A model generated the notes under the pieces. It was not told the origin of the DNA. It saw only the letters and a list, made by a program, of their open reading frames with translations, and did no database searches. From NCBI RefSeq assembly GCF_002261355.1, contig NZ_NEVU01000001.1, forward strand, positions 1,054,001-1,118,000: a stretch of 64,000 nt of DNA, in the 5' to 3' direction. Each line of letters opens with the position of its first letter. Position 1 is the first letter of the stretch. The stretch is from Bordetella genomosp. 12 (GTDB lineage Bacteria; Pseudomonadota; Gammaproteobacteria; Burkholderiales; Burkholderiaceae_B). Made by a program: the position numbers and the translations under genes. Positions 35,797 to 44,048 of the stretch are shown here, in pieces.

Positions 35797-36777
35797 ATGA
35801 ATCGACGCGAATTTATCTGGAAGTCGGCCCTGACCCTGGCGGCGGCCCAAGGCTTGCCGCGCCTGGCCGCGGCGGCCTATCCCGAACGCCCCTTGCGCCT
35901 GATCGTGCCCTTTGCCGCCGGCGGCAATATCGACGCCGTCGGGCGCATCATGGGTGCGGCCATCGGCCCCAAGCTGGAGGTGCCGGCGGTGGTGGAGAAC
36001 AAGCCTGGCGCCGGCGGCAGCATCGGCGCGGACATGGTCGCGCGCGCGCCTGCCGACGGCTACACCTTGCTGGTCGGCTCCAACGGTCCCTTGACGGTCA
36101 ACCCCTTCATCCAGGCGCAACTGCCGTATGACCCCTTGAAGGACTTCGCGCCGGTGGGCATGGTCGGCTATGTGCCGCACGTGTTGGTGGTCAATCCCCA
36201 GGTGCCCGCCAAGAACCTGGCCGAACTGGTGGCCTTGTCGCGCAAGCAGGGCATCAATGCGGGGACTTCCGGCGTGGGCAGCGCCACGCACCTGACTCTG
36301 CTGCGCCTGAATGCGGCCACCGGCGCCAAGCTGGTCAACGTGCCTTATCGCGGCGGCGGCGCGTTGATCCCGGATCTGCTGGGCGGCAATATCGAGGCCA
36401 CGGTGACGGAGTTCTCGACCGCCTTGCCGTTGCATCGCTCCGGCAAGGCCAGGATTCTGGCCATCACGGCCGATCACCGCCTGGCGCTTGCGCCGGAGTT
36501 GCCGACGCTGGCCGATGAGGGCTACGAGAACCTCGTGGCGGCAAGCTATGTCGGCCTGCTGGCGCCGGCGGCCACGCCGCCCGACGTGATGGCCCGGCTG
36601 CAGAAGGCGCTGGTCGAGGGCGCGCACGACCCGGCCATTGCCGACAAGCTCAAGGACTTCGGCGTCGAGCCCGCCACCGCGCAGCAGGAGACCTCCGCCG
36701 GCTTCGCGGCCTTTTTGCGCGATGAATACGCCCGCTCGCAGGCGGCGGCCCAACAGGCCGGCATCAAGCCGGAGTAA
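35797..36777 (+). CDS. Bug-type substrate-binding protein with Tat-like signal
   Basis: A 326-residue Bug protein. The N-terminus MNRREFIWKSALTLAAAQG holds a twin-arginine motif (NRREFIWK) before the hydrophobic stretch, unlike the Sec signals of the other three Bug proteins here. Bug motifs are PERPLRLIVPFAAGGNIDAVG and VENKPGAGGSIGAD. AAGGAAGAG precedes ATG 35797. It follows the aldolase by 40 bp, so it likely binds a substrate of the 4,5-cleavage island. Confidence 0.88.
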   Translation: MNRREFIWKSALTLAAAQGLPRLAAAAYPERPLRLIVPFAAGGNIDAVGRIMGAAIGPKLEVPAVVENKPGAGGSIGADMVARAPADGYTLLVGSNGPLTVNPFIQAQLPYDPLKDFAPVGMVGYVPHVLVVNPQVPAKNLAELVALSRKQGINAGTSGVGSATHLTLLRLNAATGAKLVNVPYRGGGALIPDLLGGNIEATVTEFSTALPLHRSGKARILAITADHRLALAPELPTLADEGYENLVAASYVGLLAPAATPPDVMARLQKALVEGAHDPAIADKLKDFGVEPATAQQETSAGFAAFLRDEYARSQAAAQQAGIKPE

Positions 36778-36800
36778 TTCCGCCATAGGCAATGGGCGGC

Positions 36801-36819
36801 CCCGGGGCTGCCCCGGGAG
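36801..36819 (+). promoter_or_regulatory. Hairpin overlapping the ribosome site of the DAACS gene
   Basis: CCCGGGG (36801-36807), loop CTG and CCCCGGG (36811-36817) form a perfect 7-bp GC stem. Its right arm covers part of the GGGAG ribosome site (36815-36819) of the TTG-started transporter gene. It could lower translation or end some transcripts after the Bug gene. Confidence 0.4.
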
Positions 36820-36825
36820 TCCGGT

Positions 36826-38103
36826 TTGAAAGCGTTCAAGAAGCTGTATGTGCAGGTACTGGTGGCCATTGCGGCGGCGATTGTGTTCGGTCTGGTCGAC
36901 CCGCAGCATGCCCGGGCGATGAAGCCCCTCGGAGAGGGCTTCATCGCTTTGCTGAAGATGATGCTGGGGCCGATCATTTTCTGTACCGTGGTGCATGGCA
37001 TCGGCCATGTCAAAGACTTCCGCCGCCTCGGCCGGCTGGGCCTGAAAACCCTGCTGTACTTCGAGGTGGTGAGCACGCTGGCCATGATGGTGGGCTACGG
37101 CATGGTCAGCTGGTTGCGGCCGGGCGACGGGCTGCACGCCTCGGCGCTCGCCGAGTCCGGACAGGCGGTCGATAAGTTGATCCAGGCCAGTTCGGCGGAT
37201 TTTTCGTTGACGCATTTCGTGCTGTCCATCATCCCGCGCACCCTGGTGTCGGCCTTTGTGAGCGGCGACATCCTGCCCGTGCTGTTCGTTTCCTTGCTGG
37301 TCGGCGCGGCCCTGAGCGTGGCGGGCAAGCCCGAGTGGCTGGTCTACCGCCTGCTGGACGAAGTGCAGACCCTGGTCTTCAAGATGCTGGGTTTCATCAT
37401 GCGCCTGTCGCCGCTGGGCGCCTTTGGCGCCATGGCCTCGGCCGTGGGCAGCTACGGCGGCACCACGCTGGTCTATCTGCTGCGCTACATCCTGACCTAC
37501 TACTCGGCGGCGATCGTCTTCGTGGTGGTCGTGCTGGGCCTGGTGGCGGCCAGTGCCGGGCTGTCCATCTTCCGGATTCTGTATGTCATCCGCGACGAGG
37601 CGGTGCTCGCCATGGGCACGGCAGCCAGCGAAGCCGCCTTTCCCCGGCTGGTCACCCGGCTCGAGCAGGCGGGGTGCGACGAGGCCGTGGTGGGTTTCGT
37701 GCTGCCCGCCGGCTATAGCTTCAATATCGACGGCGCCTGTCTGTACATGGCCTGCGGCATCGGCTTTATTGCCCAGGCGACCGACACGCCCTTGCCTCTG
37801 CCGCAGGCCCTGGCGTTGCTGGCCGTCATGCTGGTGACCTCCAAGGGCGGCGCCGGTGCCGCCGGCGGCGCGCTGGTCAAGCTGACCGCCACCCTGCAAT
37901 CCACCAAGGCCTTGCCCTTGTCCGGCGTCGGCCTGCTGTTCGGCATCGACCGCATTCTGGCCATCGCCACGTCCACCACCAACGTCATCGGCAATAGCGT
38001 CGCGGTCATGGTGCTGGCGAAATGGGAAGGTCTTTTCGACCGGCAGAAATTCGACGCCTGCGCGCGCCGTTCCCCTTCCAAGCCGGTGGTCCGCACTCAG
38101 TGA
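36826..38103 (+). CDS. DAACS-type dicarboxylate/amino-acid:cation symporter with altered substrate motif
   Basis: A 425-residue, eight-helix glutamate-transporter-fold protein similar to DctA. Shared features include MMLGPIIFCTVVHGI, FVLPAGYSFNIDGACLYM (NxDG motif) and TNVIGNSVAVMVLAKWEG. Two substrate regions differ. The serine-rich hairpin reads GTAASEAAFPRL. The DctA helix-8 stretch DRFMSEARALTN reads DRILAIATSTTN, which loses the arginine that pairs with carboxylates. The substrate is therefore probably not a simple C4-dicarboxylate. TTG 36826 has GGGAG 6 bp upstream. It belongs to the 4-oxalomesaconate operon by position. Confidence 0.85.
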   Translation: MKAFKKLYVQVLVAIAAAIVFGLVDPQHARAMKPLGEGFIALLKMMLGPIIFCTVVHGIGHVKDFRRLGRLGLKTLLYFEVVSTLAMMVGYGMVSWLRPGDGLHASALAESGQAVDKLIQASSADFSLTHFVLSIIPRTLVSAFVSGDILPVLFVSLLVGAALSVAGKPEWLVYRLLDEVQTLVFKMLGFIMRLSPLGAFGAMASAVGSYGGTTLVYLLRYILTYYSAAIVFVVVVLGLVAASAGLSIFRILYVIRDEAVLAMGTAASEAAFPRLVTRLEQAGCDEAVVGFVLPAGYSFNIDGACLYMACGIGFIAQATDTPLPLPQALALLAVMLVTSKGGAGAAGGALVKLTATLQSTKALPLSGVGLLFGIDRILAIATSTTNVIGNSVAVMVLAKWEGLFDRQKFDACARRSPSKPVVRTQ

Positions 38104-38133
38104 CCGCGGCTTTCCTTTTCTGGAGAAATTGTT

Positions 38134-39018
38134 ATGTCCACTCCCGCTCCCGGCATTGCCATCATCGGCGTCGGCGAAGTCGGCCCTATCTTCGCCCAGG
38201 CCCTGGGTGAACGCGGCTGCGCCGTCGCCGTCTATGACATCAAGCTCGAGGATTCCGCCACGGCCGGGGCCATCCGCGACAAGGCCGCCCGCGCCGGAGC
38301 GCGCGTGGCCGACAGTCTGCAAGATTGCCTGAGCCAGGCGGACTGGATTTTTTCCGCGGTCACGGCCAGCCAGGCGGGCGCGGTGGCGCGCGCTGCGGCC
38401 CGCGTGATGCGCCCCGGGCAGATCTTCATCGACCTGAATTCGGTATCGCCACGCGTCAAGCAGGAGAATGGCGCGCTTGTCGAGGCCGCTGGCGGGGACT
38501 ATGTCGAGTCGGCCGTGATGGCGCCCGTGCCGCCGCAAGGCGTTCAGGTGCCGATGCTGCTGGGCGGGCGCCGTGCGCGCGCCTTGTCCGAAGCCCTCAA
38601 TGCGCTGGGCCTGCGCACGCAGGCCGTCGCCGACGAGGTCGGCCTGGCCTCGGCCATCAAACTGTGCCGCAGCATCATGATCAAAGGCCATGAGGCGCTG
38701 TGCCTGCAATCCATGCAGGCGGCGCTGCATTTCGGCGTGGATGGCCGCGTGCTGGCCTCGCTGGCCGCCACGTTTCCGGGCGTGGGCTGGGATAAGGGCT
38801 ATGAGGCCTATCTGATCGGCCGGGTGGCCGAGCATGGGCAACGGCGCTCGGAAGAAATGCGTGAAGCGGCCGCCATGCTGGACGAACTGGGCCTCGATGC
38901 CGGCCTGGCCAGCGCTATTGCCGACGTGCAGCAGGGGTTCGCGCAACGCGGGCGCGGCTGGCTGCACGCGCTCGACGAGAAGGGCGGGCTGCCGGACTGG
39001 CGCACCTTGCTGGCCTGA
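38134..39018 (+). CDS. NAD(P)-binding 6-phosphogluconate-dehydrogenase-like oxidoreductase (DUF1932)
   Basis: A 294-residue protein. The N-terminal Rossmann fold (IAIIGVGEVGPIFAQALGERG, about 8-28) is followed by QIFIDLNSVSPRVKQ, the substrate loop of beta-hydroxyacid dehydrogenases. The helical C-terminal domain looks like DUF1932. The usual catalytic Lys region appears as GLASAIKLCRSIMIKG (about K180). GGAG is 8 bp before ATG 38134. Such enzymes often sit with RraA-type aldolases; here it may reduce or oxidise a hydroxy/oxo acid of the 4,5-cleavage island. The exact substrate is unknown. Confidence 0.82.
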   Translation: MSTPAPGIAIIGVGEVGPIFAQALGERGCAVAVYDIKLEDSATAGAIRDKAARAGARVADSLQDCLSQADWIFSAVTASQAGAVARAAARVMRPGQIFIDLNSVSPRVKQENGALVEAAGGDYVESAVMAPVPPQGVQVPMLLGGRRARALSEALNALGLRTQAVADEVGLASAIKLCRSIMIKGHEALCLQSMQAALHFGVDGRVLASLAATFPGVGWDKGYEAYLIGRVAEHGQRRSEEMREAAAMLDELGLDAGLASAIADVQQGFAQRGRGWLHALDEKGGLPDWRTLLA

Positions 39019-39087
39019 GGCCGGCCGCGTCGCGGCCCGCCTGCGTGCCCGGGGGCCGGGGAGAACCGACTACGATAGGAGCAGATC

Positions 39088-39120
39088 CGCCTGGCCGCGC
39101 GTCCTCGCCGCGGCCAGGCG
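39088..39120 (+). terminator. Terminator-like hairpin after the catabolic operon
   Basis: Perfect 12-bp arms CGCCTGGCCGCG (39088-39099) and CGCGGCCAGGCG (39109-39120) enclose a 9-nt loop, 70 bp after the dehydrogenase stop. It is followed only by a short CGGTCTTCCC run, so intrinsic termination is plausible but not certain. Confidence 0.5.
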
Positions 39121-39148
39121 CGGTCTTCCCTGAACGAGGAGGATGCAC

Positions 39149-39805
39149 ATGTGGAACCCCTGGTGGCTCATCGCGGCCGGTTTGAGCATGATCGCTTCGG
39201 CGGGCGCCGCCGACACGGGCGCTGCCTTGCTGGAGGCCGCGGCGCAAGGGCAGGCCGAGCGCGTGCGGACCCTGCTGGCGCAGGGCGCGCCGCTCGAAGC
39301 GCGCGACCCGCAAGACAACACGCCGCTGTTGCGGGCCACCGACGGCAATCATGTCGCGGCCGCGCGCCTGCTGATCGAGGCCGGCGCCGATGTGAATGCC
39401 CAGAACCGCATGCAGGACAGCGCCTATCTGCTGGCCGGCGCGCGCGGTTACAACGCGATCCTGCAGCTTGCCTTGGCGCATGGCGCCAACCTCAAGAGCA
39501 CCAACCGCTATGGCGGCACGGCGCTCATTCCCGCGTGCGAGCGTGGCCATGTGGAAACGGTGGATATGCTGCTGCGGGCCGGTGTGGATCCGGATCATGT
39601 CAACCGGCTGGGCTGGACCGGGCTGCTTGAAGCCATTTTGCTCAGCGATGGCGGCCCGCGGCATCAGGCGATCGTGCGCCGTCTGATCGAAGCCGGCGCC
39701 GATGTGAACCTGGCCGACGGCGAAGGGGTCACGCCGCTGGCGCATGCGCGCCAGCGGGGTCAGAAAGACACCGAGCGCCTGCTGCTGGCCGCAGGCGCTC
39801 GGTAG
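39149..39805 (+). CDS. Secreted ankyrin-repeat protein
   Basis: A 218-residue protein with a signal peptide (about 1-20, ending ASAGA). Five to six ankyrin repeats follow, e.g. DNTPLLRATDGNHVAAARLLIEAGADVN, GGTALIPACERGHVETVDMLLRAGVD and a final LADGEGVTPLAHARQRGQ. It should be periplasmic and bind proteins. ATG 39149 is preferred (GAGGAGG 7 bp upstream); ATG 39143 is too close to it. The next gene, the TonB receptor, converges with it (13 bp between stops). Confidence 0.85.
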   Translation: MWNPWWLIAAGLSMIASAGAADTGAALLEAAAQGQAERVRTLLAQGAPLEARDPQDNTPLLRATDGNHVAAARLLIEAGADVNAQNRMQDSAYLLAGARGYNAILQLALAHGANLKSTNRYGGTALIPACERGHVETVDMLLRAGVDPDHVNRLGWTGLLEAILLSDGGPRHQAIVRRLIEAGADVNLADGEGVTPLAHARQRGQKDTERLLLAAGAR

Positions 39806-39818
39806 CCCGACGAGGCGG

Positions 39819-41939
39819 TCAGAACTTGACCGTCGCGCTCAGGCTGTAGGTGCGCGGGTCGCCCGGCTTGATGTACTCGGCCGTCTGGAAGAGCCAGTAG
39901 CGTTTGTTGGCCAGGTTGTTGATGCCCGCACGGAAGGTGGTTTCGTAGCCGGCGATGCGGGTGTCGTAGGTCGCGCCGATATTGACCAGGGTGTAGCTGT
40001 CGAGCTGGATGTCATTGGCCTGACGCAGTTCCGTCTTGCCGGTAAAGCGCACATCGGCACGCAGCTTCAGGCCCGGCAGTTGCGGCACGCTGTAGGCGAG
40101 TTGGGCCGAGGCCACGAAGCGCGGCGCGCCGGCCACGCGGTTGCCGTTGTAGCTCGTGCCCTTGCGGTACTCGCTGTCCAGGAACATCAGGCTGCTGCCC
40201 AGATTCCAGTTCTTGGCCAGGCGGGTCGAGGCCGCCAGCTCCAGGCCCTGATAGCGCGACAGCCCATTCTGCTCCAGGGAGGCGCGGCCCGTGGTGGCAT
40301 CCACCACGGGGTTTTCGGCTTTGCGCTCGATGCGGAACAGCGCGGCCGTGGCCGCCCAGTCGTCCTGCTCGGTTTTCAGGCCGAATTCATACTGCTTGCT
40401 CTTGAGCGGATCGAGCAGCGTGCCGGCATTGGTGTAGTTGTTGCCGACCACCGAACCGGCTTCGAGCGATTCGATATAGCTGGCATAGGCCATGGTGCGC
40501 GGCGTGATGTTGTACATCAGCGCCAGCGTCGGCGTGAGCACGCCGTTCTTGTCGTACTCGGACGTGCGGGAGCCGTCGACGCCGAAGCCCTTCTGGCTGT
40601 AGTCGGTCAGGCGCAGGCCGGCCAGGAAGGACCAGCCGTGGGTCAGGTCGATGGTGTCGCTGGCAAATACCGCCTTTTGCGTGATTTCCGCCGCGCGGTA
40701 GAGCGACATGTTGCCGTTGCTGTAGTAGGCGTTGTGGTTGGTCTCGTAGAGATTACCCGTGCCGACCGAGCCATAGTAGTAGTTCGACGAGTAGTCGTTC
40801 TTCTGCTTCTGCCAGGAGGCGCCGACCACGACCTGGTGTTGCAGGGCGCCCGTGTTGAACTTGCCTTCGAGCATGGCGCGCCACTGGTTGTAGCCGTAGG
40901 CTTCGCCGTAGTCGGAGCGCTGGTCATCGTAGTTGCCGGCGCTATCCAGCAGGGCCAGCACGACTTCGTTGCGGCGCGTTTCGGTGGTGCTGTAGCTGTA
41001 GTTGGTGCTCACCGCCCAGTCACTGTTGATCTGGTACTTCAGGCCGGTGTTGTAGTAGCGGAAATGGTTCTTCACGTAGGAACCTTCGCCCACCAGCGCA
41101 TCGTCATCCTGACGTACCGGCGAAGGCAGGCGCGTGCCGGCCAGGCTGAAGGTGTTGATGGTCGGATCCTGGCCGATGGACTTGCGGTCCTGATAAATGG
41201 TCTGGAAATCCCAGCTCAGCTTGTCGGTCAGGCGGGCGTCGAGCGCCAGCGAGGCCGAATTGCGGTAGAGCGAACCGTCGTTGTAGGTGCTGCCTTCTTC
41301 ATGGGTCGCATTGATGCGGTAGCCGAAGCGATCGTCCGGGCCGCCGCGGCCGCCCAGGTCCACGTGTTCGTGAATCAGGCTGTTGGACAGCACGCCGATG
41401 TCGATGGCGCGCAGCGGTTCGTCGGTGGGCTTCTTGGTGACGTAGTTGATCATGCCGCCCGGCGAGCCAAAACCGTACATGAAACCGGTAGCGCCTTTGA
41501 GCAGATCGATCTGCTCGAGCTGCTCATAGGGCAGCGCGGTGACGTAGGTCGGGAAGGGGTTGCCGTCGATGCGGAAAGAGTTCTGCCAATCCAGGGGCAG
41601 GCCGCGCACCGTCAGGTAGCTGGCCCAGGCGCCGGAGGCCGAGCCATTGTCATTGACCGATGCGTCCAGCGCGAAGACGTCGCCCAGTTTGGAGATCTGC
41701 CTGTCTTGCAGTTCGGCGTTGCCGACCACCGTGGTCGAGAAGGGCGTTTCGAGCTGGCTGCGATTGCCCAGCGCGCCGGTATTGACCGGCACGCGCAGGT
41801 TTTCGAGATCGTCTTCGGCCGTGGTGGCGGCCTTGACCGACACGGCGGGAAGTTGCGTGACCTGGCCCGACGTCTGGGCATGGGCAGCCGCGCTGAGCGC
41901 CAGGGCCAGGGCGGTGGGAATGAAACGGGGGGCGGACAA
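39819..41939 (-). CDS. TonB-dependent siderophore receptor
   Basis: A 706-residue outer-membrane receptor. A signal peptide (about 1-21, ending AAAHA) is followed by a TonB-box-like LPAVSVKA and a plug domain with SYLTVRGLPLDWQNSFRIDG and FGSPGGMINYVTKKP. A 22-strand barrel ends in TYSLSATVKF, with the terminal Phe needed for assembly. It belongs to the FhuA/FpvA-like siderophore group. TTG 41939 is chosen: GGAG 7 bp upstream and an immediate signal peptide; the frame is open to ATG 42038 but those residues do not look like a signal. I see no convincing Fur box; an AT-rich patch at about 41997-42025 is the best spot. Confidence 0.88.
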   Translation of the reverse strand: MSAPRFIPTALALALSAAAHAQTSGQVTQLPAVSVKAATTAEDDLENLRVPVNTGALGNRSQLETPFSTTVVGNAELQDRQISKLGDVFALDASVNDNGSASGAWASYLTVRGLPLDWQNSFRIDGNPFPTYVTALPYEQLEQIDLLKGATGFMYGFGSPGGMINYVTKKPTDEPLRAIDIGVLSNSLIHEHVDLGGRGGPDDRFGYRINATHEEGSTYNDGSLYRNSASLALDARLTDKLSWDFQTIYQDRKSIGQDPTINTFSLAGTRLPSPVRQDDDALVGEGSYVKNHFRYYNTGLKYQINSDWAVSTNYSYSTTETRRNEVVLALLDSAGNYDDQRSDYGEAYGYNQWRAMLEGKFNTGALQHQVVVGASWQKQKNDYSSNYYYGSVGTGNLYETNHNAYYSNGNMSLYRAAEITQKAVFASDTIDLTHGWSFLAGLRLTDYSQKGFGVDGSRTSEYDKNGVLTPTLALMYNITPRTMAYASYIESLEAGSVVGNNYTNAGTLLDPLKSKQYEFGLKTEQDDWAATAALFRIERKAENPVVDATTGRASLEQNGLSRYQGLELAASTRLAKNWNLGSSLMFLDSEYRKGTSYNGNRVAGAPRFVASAQLAYSVPQLPGLKLRADVRFTGKTELRQANDIQLDSYTLVNIGATYDTRIAGYETTFRAGINNLANKRYWLFQTAEYIKPGDPRTYSLSATVKF

Positions 41940-42105
41940 AGCAGTTCTCCAGCAAGCACTTTCAAGGAGTGCGATGCTAGGCGTGAATGGGATGGATTTG
42001 CAATTAGCGTTCGCGTTACATATGTCTAAAGCGGACAAAGCCTCTCAACTCCGGCGAAAAATGGCCCCAGAGTGATGTGGGCGCGCCACAGTGGCTTTCA
42101 ATCGG

Positions 42106-42990
42106 CTATCGCTGCCGCAGCGCGGTCAGTGCGTGCAGCACGTGGCGCGTGGCCGCGTCCATGGCGCCGGTGCGGTGGGCGATGCCCAGCGGCCGCCATA
42201 GCGCGGGGCGCAAGGGGCGCATGGCGATCCGGGCATCGGGCGGCGGCGCGGTGGCCTCCTGCGGCAGCAGGGCCGCCCCATAGCCGGCGGCCACCAGGCT
42301 CTTGATGGCGTCGTTGAAGTTCAGGTGGATACGGCCGCGGGCCTGCCGTCCCGCCGCGCCAAACCATTCGCTCGTGATGCGCGACAGCCGGGTGCTGGCG
42401 TCATTGAGGATGAGGGGGCGGCCGTCGAGCCAGTGGGGCGTGATGCGCGCGGGCGGATCCCATGCCACCGGGAGGAAGGCCATGACCGGATCGCGCCGCC
42501 ACGGCAGCACGGTCAGGCCGGCCGCCGGTGCCTGGGGCAGGGCAATCAGGGCGACATCCAGCGTGCCCTGCGTCAGCCGGGCCAGGCTTTCCTGGGAGGT
42601 CAGGACGGCGACCTGCACGTCGATGCCAGGGTGGTCGCGGCCAAGCGCTTCGAGCGCGCGCGGCAAGAGATGGGCGATCGCGCCGGTGGAGGCGCCCAGG
42701 CGCACCCGGCCGGCCAGGCCCTGAACCTGGCGCTGGACATCTTCCAGGGCCTGGCCGGCTTCGGCCAGCAGGCGGCGGGCCCGCTCAAGCAGGGTGTCGC
42801 CGATGGCGGTGGGACGCACCTGCCCGCGCTGGCGTGTCAGCAGCGGCGCGCCGACGCGGGCTTCCAGTTCGGCGATATGCAGGCTGACGGTGGGCGCGGC
42901 CAGGTGCAGCGCGCGCGCTGCCGCCGCGAAACTGCCGAGATCGGCGATCGCCACCAGGGTACGCAAACGGTCGAGGCTGATCTCGCGCAT
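42106..42990 (-). CDS. LysR family regulator divergent from argC
   Basis: A 294-residue LysR protein with HTH at about 5-64 (SLDRLRTLVAIADLGSFAAA, APTVSLHIAELEARVGAPLL) and the substrate domain from about 90 (GRVRLGASTGAIAHLLPRAL). It is divergent from argC across a 100-bp region containing a long AT-rich palindrome (43002-43040). It may control argC; the TonB receptor 166 bp downstream on the same strand is another possible target. Confidence 0.85.
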   Translation of the reverse strand: MREISLDRLRTLVAIADLGSFAAAARALHLAAPTVSLHIAELEARVGAPLLTRQRGQVRPTAIGDTLLERARRLLAEAGQALEDVQRQVQGLAGRVRLGASTGAIAHLLPRALEALGRDHPGIDVQVAVLTSQESLARLTQGTLDVALIALPQAPAAGLTVLPWRRDPVMAFLPVAWDPPARITPHWLDGRPLILNDASTRLSRITSEWFGAAGRQARGRIHLNFNDAIKSLVAAGYGAALLPQEATAPPPDARIAMRPLRPALWRPLGIAHRTGAMDAATRHVLHALTALRQR

Positions 42991-43001
42991 GGCGTCGTTC
43001 A

Positions 43002-43040
43002 GGAAAACTGAATTTGATGGTTATTAAATTCAACTTTTCC
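43002..43040. promoter_or_regulatory. Long palindrome between LysR and argC
   Basis: The left arm GGAAAACTGAATTTGAT (43002-43018) and the reverse complement of the right arm, GGAAAAGTTGAATTTAAT (43023-43040), agree in nearly all positions with one indel. This AT-rich dyad in the divergent promoter is a strong LysR-type binding-site candidate and overlaps the expected promoters. Confidence 0.55.
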
Positions 43041-43090
43041 TAGTTTATGTCATCGCCGAACATAGCGGCATTGACGATCGAGGCCTATCC

Positions 43091-44023
43091 ATGACCCAAG
43101 CCCTAGTTTTCATCGATGGTGATCAAGGCACCACCGGATTGCAGATACACGAGCGCCTGCGCGCGCGGGACGATGTGCGCATCCTGACGTTGCCGGCGGC
43201 CGAGCGCAAAGACAGCGCGCGCCGCGCCGAGGCCATCAACCAATGCGACATCGCCATCCTTTGCCTGCCCGATGCCGCTGCGCGCGAGGCGGTGGCCGCC
43301 ATCCGCCATCCGGGCGTGCGGGTGCTCGATGCGAGTTCGGCGCACCGCTTGAGCGCGGGCTGGGAATACGGCTTCGCGGAATGGCGGCCCGGGCAGGCCG
43401 AACGCATCAGCCGGGCCGCGCGCGTGAGCAACCCCGGGTGTTATCCCACGGGCGCCGTTGGCCTGCTCGCGCCCGTGGTGGCGGCCGGTCTGGTGCAGGC
43501 CGACTATCCCGTCACGGTGCATGCCGTGTCCGGTTATTCGGGCATGGGCCGCGAGGGGGTGGACGCTTATGAAGGTCCGGATGCGGCCGATGCCCTGCCT
43601 TATGCGGCCTATGGGCTGACGCTGGCCCACAAGCACACGCCGGAGATCGAGCGGTATGCCGGCCTGACGGCCCGGCCGGTGTTTACGCCCGCCTATGGGG
43701 CGTATCGCCAGGGCATCGTGTTGACCATCGCGCTGCAGCGCCGGCTGTTGCCCGCCGGGGTGAGCGGCGCAGCCTTGCGGGCCTGCCTCGCGCAGCATTA
43801 CGCCGGCAGTCCCGATGTCCGGGTGTCAACCGAGGCGCTCGTGCCCGAGCGCCTGGATCCGCGCGTGGCCAACGGCAGCAACGTCCTGCATTTGCACGTC
43901 TACGAGAACGCCGAGCAGGGGCAGATTCTGTTGGCGGCGGTGTTCGACAATCTGGGCAAGGGCGCCTCGGGCGCCGCAGTGCAGAATCTGGATCTGATGC
44001 TGCAGGGCGCGCGCGGCCGGTGA
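43091..44023 (+). CDS. argC: N-acetyl-gamma-glutamyl-phosphate reductase, type 2
   Basis: A 310-residue enzyme of the short (type 2) ArgC family, which reduces N-acetylglutamyl phosphate to the semialdehyde in arginine synthesis. It opens with [19 protein letters not shown] (NADP binding). The catalytic cysteine is C117 in [12 protein letters not shown], and [15 protein letters not shown] carries the substrate-binding His. It stands apart from other arg genes and has its own divergent LysR gene, so an arginine-independent role, or a second argC in the genome, is possible. Confidence 0.9.
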   Translation: MTQALVFIDGDQGTTGLQIHERLRARDDVRILTLPAAERKDSARRAEAINQCDIAILCLPDAAAREAVAAIRHPGVRVLDASSAHRLSAGWEYGFAEWRPGQAERISRAARVSNPGCYPTGAVGLLAPVVAAGLVQADYPVTVHAVSGYSGMGREGVDAYEGPDAADALPYAAYGLTLAHKHTPEIERYAGLTARPVFTPAYGAYRQGIVLTIALQRRLLPAGVSGAALRACLAQHYAGSPDVRVSTEALVPERLDPRVANGSNVLHLHVYENAEQGQILLAAVFDNLGKGASGAAVQNLDLMLQGARGR

Positions 44024-44048
44024 TGCCCGGAGCGCGCAGACTGCCGCT

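Noticed and set aside
35497-38967. A 1156-codon open frame on the - strand across the aldolase-Bug-DAACS-dehydrogenase genes
   Set aside because: Its translation is His/Gln/Arg/Gly-rich nonsense antisense to four well-supported genes with proper motifs and SD sites.
41997-42025. Fur box before the TonB receptor
   Set aside because: The AT-rich patch matches the 19-bp Fur consensus poorly; kept only as a note in the receptor entry.
39744-42029. A 761-codon + strand frame across the TonB receptor
   Set aside because: Antisense shadow of a receptor gene with signal peptide, plug and terminal Phe; no recognisable domain of its own.
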